Source of the DNA: Pyxidicoccus sp. MSG2
GTDB lineage: Bacteria > Myxococcota > Myxococcia > Myxococcales > Myxococcaceae
Reading direction: 5' to 3'
DNA: 64,000 nt
Assembly (NCBI RefSeq): GCF_026626705.1
Contig: NZ_JAPNKC010000001.1
Location: 12,959,001 to 13,023,000, forward strand
Shown here: positions 60,380-64,000 of the stretch, piece after piece
Numbering within the stretch: the stretch's first letter is position 1
Layout: each line of letters starts with the position of its first letter
Program-made: the position numbers and the translations under genes
The notes under the pieces: generated by a model
The model's database searches: none
What the model was told of the DNA's origin: nothing
Seen by the model: only the letters and a program-made list of their open reading frames with translations

Positions 60380-61630
60380 ATGAAGCAGGTGAAGAACATA
60401 CGGCCTTCATGGCTCGGACTGATGGCACTGTTGCTGTGGGTGAGCGGATGCAAGACGTGCGGCTCTCACCTGCCGCCGCCCAAACCCGTCCCCGACAAGG
60501 AGGCGCCAGCCGACGCCGGCACCGTCACGTCCCCTGCTGACGAGCCGCTGTCCACCACCGGGTGCAGCGATGGGAAGTGCAAGGCTCCGTGGCCGCCACC
60601 CGAGGTCCCGACGAGCTTCGCCGCCTGCCCGACGGGCTCTTGTGGTCCCGGCAGCCAGAATGGCAGGGGAATCTACGTCTCCAACACCGATGTGCGGAGC
60701 TACTGCTTCAGGGACGAGCACGCCGCCTCACCCTCGTTCCCATACTCATTCTGCCCCGAGTTCTTCATCAACACCCCCACCGGGGTTCGACTCCAGGTGC
60801 GGGATTGGACCAATCCCAATTGGGTCCGCGATACCCCGGTCCAGGCCTGGCTCGAGCCCGCCTCAGGCACCCGTCAGTCCGTCACCCTGAAGAGCATCCG
60901 GAGTGACCAGAGCCGGCTCGTCATCACCTACGAGACGGCAGGTCAGGTGCATGAGGTCACCGGTGCCGGACTGGAGCAGGTGAGGCTCGGGTTCCAGCTC
61001 AGCGTCATTGATGACGCCTACGTGTACGAGATGAAGCTCAGCGCCGCATCGGGCGCCGGGGGTCCAGAGGAACTCCACCGGTATCGCCTCGACTACCGGT
61101 ACAAGCTGGGCAGCACGCCGTCCGCTTGGATGACTCACTGCGAGGACTCCGCCGCGGGAAACCGGATCTCCTTCCTGGGAGGAAAGAAGGTGGATGGCCT
61201 GACGGCTCGCGTGACGGATGAACCCGGCGTCACGACCCTGAGCTGCGAAACGGGAGCCATCAGCACCTGTCTGGCCTGGGGCTACACGCCGTGGAGCTCC
61301 CGGACGGGGGACCCCAAGTGGAGCGACTACCTCTTCCGTTCGTGCCTGCACGCCAAGCGCGCGGCCTACTTCGTCCAGTTCGGCGACTTCAAGAGCTACA
61401 CGGTTTCCGGAACCGAGATCTTCAAGCGGGACCCGTTCGGCATCAACTCCGAGCAGATGCCTCACTTCGAAGCGCTCTGGAGCCCCCGAGGCGCGGAGTG
61501 CCTCAACACGGAGAATGCTCGTCACGGAGAGCTCCTCCCGGCCTCCGCAAGGCTGCCCCCGTGCACGCCTATCGGCTGGGAAAAAACCGAGTTCGGGAGG
61601 CTCGCCACCAGCCCCCAAACCCTCCCCTGA
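60380..61630 (+). CDS. ADYC-domain lipoprotein
   Basis: 416 residues from the ATG at 60380 (AGGGGA upstream; the longer open frame is not used). The signal peptide ends VSGC (about residue 24), a lipoprotein. After a Pro/Asp-rich linker come GCSDGKCKAPW and RGIYVSNTDV, and the C-terminal portion has the repeated Cys- and Trp-rich pattern of ADYC proteins (CLAWGYTPW, CLHAKRAAYFVQFGDFKSYT, EIFKRDPFGINSE, HFEALWSPRGAECLN). Such secreted proteins are common in myxobacteria; their function is unknown. It converges on the kinase gene, with 11 bp between the stops. Confidence 0.75.
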   Translation: MKQVKNIRPSWLGLMALLLWVSGCKTCGSHLPPPKPVPDKEAPADAGTVTSPADEPLSTTGCSDGKCKAPWPPPEVPTSFAACPTGSCGPGSQNGRGIYVSNTDVRSYCFRDEHAASPSFPYSFCPEFFINTPTGVRLQVRDWTNPNWVRDTPVQAWLEPASGTRQSVTLKSIRSDQSRLVITYETAGQVHEVTGAGLEQVRLGFQLSVIDDAYVYEMKLSAASGAGGPEELHRYRLDYRYKLGSTPSAWMTHCEDSAAGNRISFLGGKKVDGLTARVTDEPGVTTLSCETGAISTCLAWGYTPWSSRTGDPKWSDYLFRSCLHAKRAAYFVQFGDFKSYTVSGTEIFKRDPFGINSEQMPHFEALWSPRGAECLNTENARHGELLPASARLPPCTPIGWEKTEFGRLATSPQTLP

Positions 61631-61641
61631 GACAACCACCG

Positions 61642-64000
61642 TCAGGGCTGTGAGAGCCGCTGCTCCACCTCGCGCAGCGGCTCCTCGTACTCCCTCCGCA
61701 GCAACGGATTGAGCTCGACGGCCCGCACGAGCGCGGCGCGGGCCTGACGAAGCGTCTCCATGCGTGTTGCCGCCTGACGCTCCAGCCGGGCCCGCGTCAG
61801 CAGGAGCCCTCCACGGATGGCGTGGGCCTGCGCCAGGGCCGGGTCGAGCTTCAGCGCCAGCCCCACCTGTTCCTCGCCTCGCGCGATGGACTCGAGCGCG
61901 GCGCTGGCGGGCTGTTCCTCCGCCAGATGCCAGTAGACGCGCGCCAATTCCTGGTGGGCCTCGTAGTACGGATACAGCTCCACGGCCTGCCGGGCCTCGG
62001 CGAGCGCCTGCTGGAGCAGTGGCACTCCCGGCCGTCCCCGCCGCTTCGCCCACGCCGCCTCCACCATGCTCAGCCGCGCGCTCACCACGCGGCAGTCCAC
62101 GCAGCCCGCGTCGTTGCGGTACGCCTCCACCAGCGCCCTCCGCCCGGCCTGGAGGTCACCGTCGGGATTGCGCGCCTCGCCCAGGGCGTGCTCCGCCGCC
62201 ACGAGGTGACCCCTGGCGCGGTGGAAGTACGTCCTCCCGAACGTGGCGTTGATACCCAGGGAGCGCGCCAGGTGCTGGAACGCGCGCTCGAGCGCGGGGC
62301 GCGGCGCTCCCCCACTGTCGAGGAGGTACTGCGCTCGCGTCAGCTCCGCGGCAGCCACCTGGTTCAGCACCAGGTAGAAGCGCCCGTCGATGGAGAGGGC
62401 CTGCTGGCCCACCTGGAGTGCCTTCTGGATTTCGGCCTCTGGATCCTGTCCGTGCGCCAGCGCGTGAGCCGCCTGGTCGTCGTACAGGTCGCCCAGGTTC
62501 TGGAAGGCGTAGAGGTAGCGAGGGTCCACCTGTATCGCCTGACGGAAATAGCGCTCTGCTTCCGCGAAGGCGTCGCGCGGGTCCTGGCCGTGCTCGCGCT
62601 GGTGGTTGCCCTTCCAGCGGTAGACCAGCGCCAGGTCATTGAGCCCCCAGGGATAGCGAGGCTGGAGCGCGAGCGCCTTCCTCAGCGCGGAGATGGCCTC
62701 CTCCCAGGCCGGCCCCGGATCCCTCCCGTCCCTGGCCTCCTGGAAGCCACGCAGGAAGAGGCCATTGCCCAGCGAGTCGTAGGCATACACGTCGCTTGAG
62801 TCCAGCTCCACCGCGCGAGTCGCCGTGGCGATCCACTCGGCGAGGATGGGCGCCGGGTCCTCGCTGCCGCCCTGGAACCGGTTCAGGTGGTAGCGCTTCA
62901 ACAGGACCTGGGCCTGCCGGGTGTACCCGGACGCGCGCAGCGGGGCCGCTTTCAGTGCCCTGCCTCCAGCCTCCAGCGCGCGCCGCAGTGCCTCCTGGGG
63001 AGGCCTTCCCTGCCGCTGGTCCAGCTCCGACTGTTGAAGCCACGCCTCCGCGAGCGCCTCATGAATCCGCGCGTCACTTCTCCCGGACTCGGCCGCATGT
63101 TCGTACTGGCCCACCGCCGCCTGGAGTCGCGAGCGCGCCGCGTCGTACTCGCCGCGCTCCAGCAGCTCCATCGCCCGCGTGTATTCAATGTCCGCGGCGA
63201 GCTTCAGCGCCTCGTAATCCCACGGAGCTTCCGCGGTGGCCTCCGCCGCTGCCCGTGCCGCCGCGTCGTAGTCCCGGCGGTAGAAGGCGATGAGCCCTTC
63301 GAGGTAGCGAGGTGACTCCAGCGCGAGCCCCTGGCTGCGCTCGAGTGACTGGAGCGCCGGCTCCAGGTACTGCTTCTCCAGCTCCCGCTGCCGACCGGCC
63401 AGCCACTCCGCGCCACCGCTGCGCCGCGCGTCCTCCATGGCCCGGTGGTACAGCTCGCCCAGCACGCGGCCCCGAGCCAGATGCAGTTCGCGCGTGTCGA
63501 TGCCCAATCCCCACGCCTTCGTCAGCGCCTCGTGCGCCTTCTCGAAGTCGAGCATCGCGAGGTGGCCACGTCCCAGGGCGTACTGCACGAGCCCCTCGCC
63601 GGCCTCCCCGAGCGCGTGCTCCCGCGCCGCCATCCTCTCCATGAGCGCGTGGACGTGCTGCTGCTCACGGGTCGTGTCGTGCAGTGGCAACCCATGGGCC
63701 ACGCGGAGGAAATACTCCAGATCCTTGACCTGCTGACCCAGTTGCTCCGCCAGCAGCGCGCGGCCCGCGGACTGCTCCCGCGTGTGCCGTGCTTCCAGCC
63801 AGGAGCGCACGCCGAAGGCGGAGAGGACGAGGATGCTCACCAGCGACAGCGCCGAGATGGCCACCAGGGCCCGGTGCCTGCGCGCCCCCCGCTTCAGCCG
63901 ATACAGCAGCCCCGGGCGCTGCCCGAGGATGGGCTCGCCGTCGAGATAGCGTCCCAGGTCCTCGGCCAGTGCCCGCGCGGACGGGTAGCGCAGGTCCGGC
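61642..64000 (-). CDS. Ser/Thr protein kinase with TPR sensor region (N-terminus outside window)
   Basis: The 3' part of a minus-strand gene; the coding frame continues past base 64000. The first visible residues (PDLRYPSARALAEDLGRYLD then GEPILGQRPG) are the end of a Hanks-type kinase domain as seen in TPR-kinase fusions. A transmembrane helix follows (LVAISALSLVSILVLSAFGV, near 63810-63880). About 720 residues of TPR-like helical repeats follow (for example ALRKALALQPRYPWGLNDLA, YFRQAIQVDPRYLYAFQNLG, ARQAVELYPYYEAHQELAR). The ATG at 63864 is internal and not the true start. It probably senses a partner through the TPRs and phosphorylates proteins, perhaps the nearby FHA activator. Confidence 0.8.
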   Translation of the reverse strand, partial: PDLRYPSARALAEDLGRYLDGEPILGQRPGLLYRLKRGARRHRALVAISALSLVSILVLSAFGVRSWLEARHTREQSAGRALLAEQLGQQVKDLEYFLRVAHGLPLHDTTREQQHVHALMERMAAREHALGEAGEGLVQYALGRGHLAMLDFEKAHEALTKAWGLGIDTRELHLARGRVLGELYHRAMEDARRSGGAEWLAGRQRELEKQYLEPALQSLERSQGLALESPRYLEGLIAFYRRDYDAAARAAAEATAEAPWDYEALKLAADIEYTRAMELLERGEYDAARSRLQAAVGQYEHAAESGRSDARIHEALAEAWLQQSELDQRQGRPPQEALRRALEAGGRALKAAPLRASGYTRQAQVLLKRYHLNRFQGGSEDPAPILAEWIATATRAVELDSSDVYAYDSLGNGLFLRGFQEARDGRDPGPAWEEAISALRKALALQPRYPWGLNDLALVYRWKGNHQREHGQDPRDAFAEAERYFRQAIQVDPRYLYAFQNLGDLYDDQAAHALAHGQDPEAEIQKALQVGQQALSIDGRFYLVLNQVAAAELTRAQYLLDSGGAPRPALERAFQHLARSLGINATFGRTYFHRARGHLVAAEHALGEARNPDGDLQAGRRALVEAYRNDAGCVDCRVVSARLSMVEAAWAKRRGRPGVPLLQQALAEARQAVELYPYYEAHQELARVYWHLAEEQPASAALESIARGEEQVGLALKLDPALAQAHAIRGGLLLTRARLERQAATRMETLRQARAALVRAVELNPLLRREYEEPLREVEQRLSQP

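Overview
The window is high-GC DNA (roughly 70% by eye) with dense genes, many ATGA-type overlaps, PilY1 with minor pilins, an FHA-type sigma-54 activator, a Ser/Thr kinase with TPRs and many lipoproteins. Together these point to a myxobacterium (Myxococcus/Corallococcus/Pyxidicoccus-like). That assignment is an inference, because no rRNA or other marker gene is present.

Layout. 1-2720 (minus): an overlapping three-gene unit of a GNAT-like protein, a WS/DGAT- or condensation-like acyltransferase and an isoprenylcysteine-methyltransferase-like membrane protein, running off the left edge. 2937-3977 (minus): an endonuclease/exonuclease/phosphatase-fold lipoprotein. 3978-4607: decayed sequence. 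4608-6527 (plus): a BON-like small protein overlapping a metallophosphoesterase, then a LOG/TIGR00730 protein. 6528-7092: a scar region with an ISAzo13-like transposase remnant, an imperfect ~60-bp direct repeat and a tRNA T-arm-like segment followed by a terminator-like hairpin.

7093-38083 is the centrepiece, a compact nonribosomal peptide locus. A NodU/TobZ-type O-carbamoyltransferase with an apparent C-terminal SCP2-like domain is transcribed divergently from a SyrP/AsnO-like Fe(II)/2-oxoglutarate dioxygenase and a single 27.7-kb NRPS gene (8 modules, about 9,244 aa). The NRPS reads C-A-T x4, C-A-T-E, C-A-T x2, C-A-T-TE. Specificity residues read by eye suggest Asn-Asn-Asn-Asn-D-Ser-Glu-Ala-(Gln-like), with the first four modules nearly identical. 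The simplest model is that the dioxygenase hydroxylates a residue (Asn?), the carbamoyltransferase decorates a hydroxyl (hydroxy-Asn or Ser), and the TE releases the peptide. The cluster is bracketed by two same-orientation ~65-bp repeats (6969-7035 and 38098-38162), each a T-arm-like segment plus terminator hairpin. This looks like the footprint of site-specific integration.

38282-42615: a three-domain peptidoglycan enzyme without a signal peptide, a neprosin-type lipoprotein (minus) and a trypsin-like protease that ends just after its catalytic Ser. 42896-49342: a type IV pilus tip/minor-pilin operon (PilY1, PilV-, PilW- and PilX-like). 49565-52326: a GerW/YtfJ-like protein, a Trp/Gly-rich lipoprotein and a WD40-like protein. 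52349-53237 (minus): a secreted and a membrane-anchored small protein. 53427-55072 (minus): a zinc alcohol dehydrogenase overlapping a GXWXG/DUF4334 protein, divergent from a citrate-synthase-family gene (55275-56372). 56389-56453: a terminator hairpin with a decayed tmRNA-like 3' end on the minus strand. 56497-58590 (minus): a lectin/FN3/PQQ-type sugar dehydrogenase lipoprotein. 58739-60121 (minus): an FHA sigma-54 activator. 60380-61630: an ADYC lipoprotein. 61642-64000 (minus): the C-terminal part of a Ser/Thr kinase-TPR protein running off the right edge.

All domain and substrate calls come from reading motifs in the translated sequence. No database search was run.
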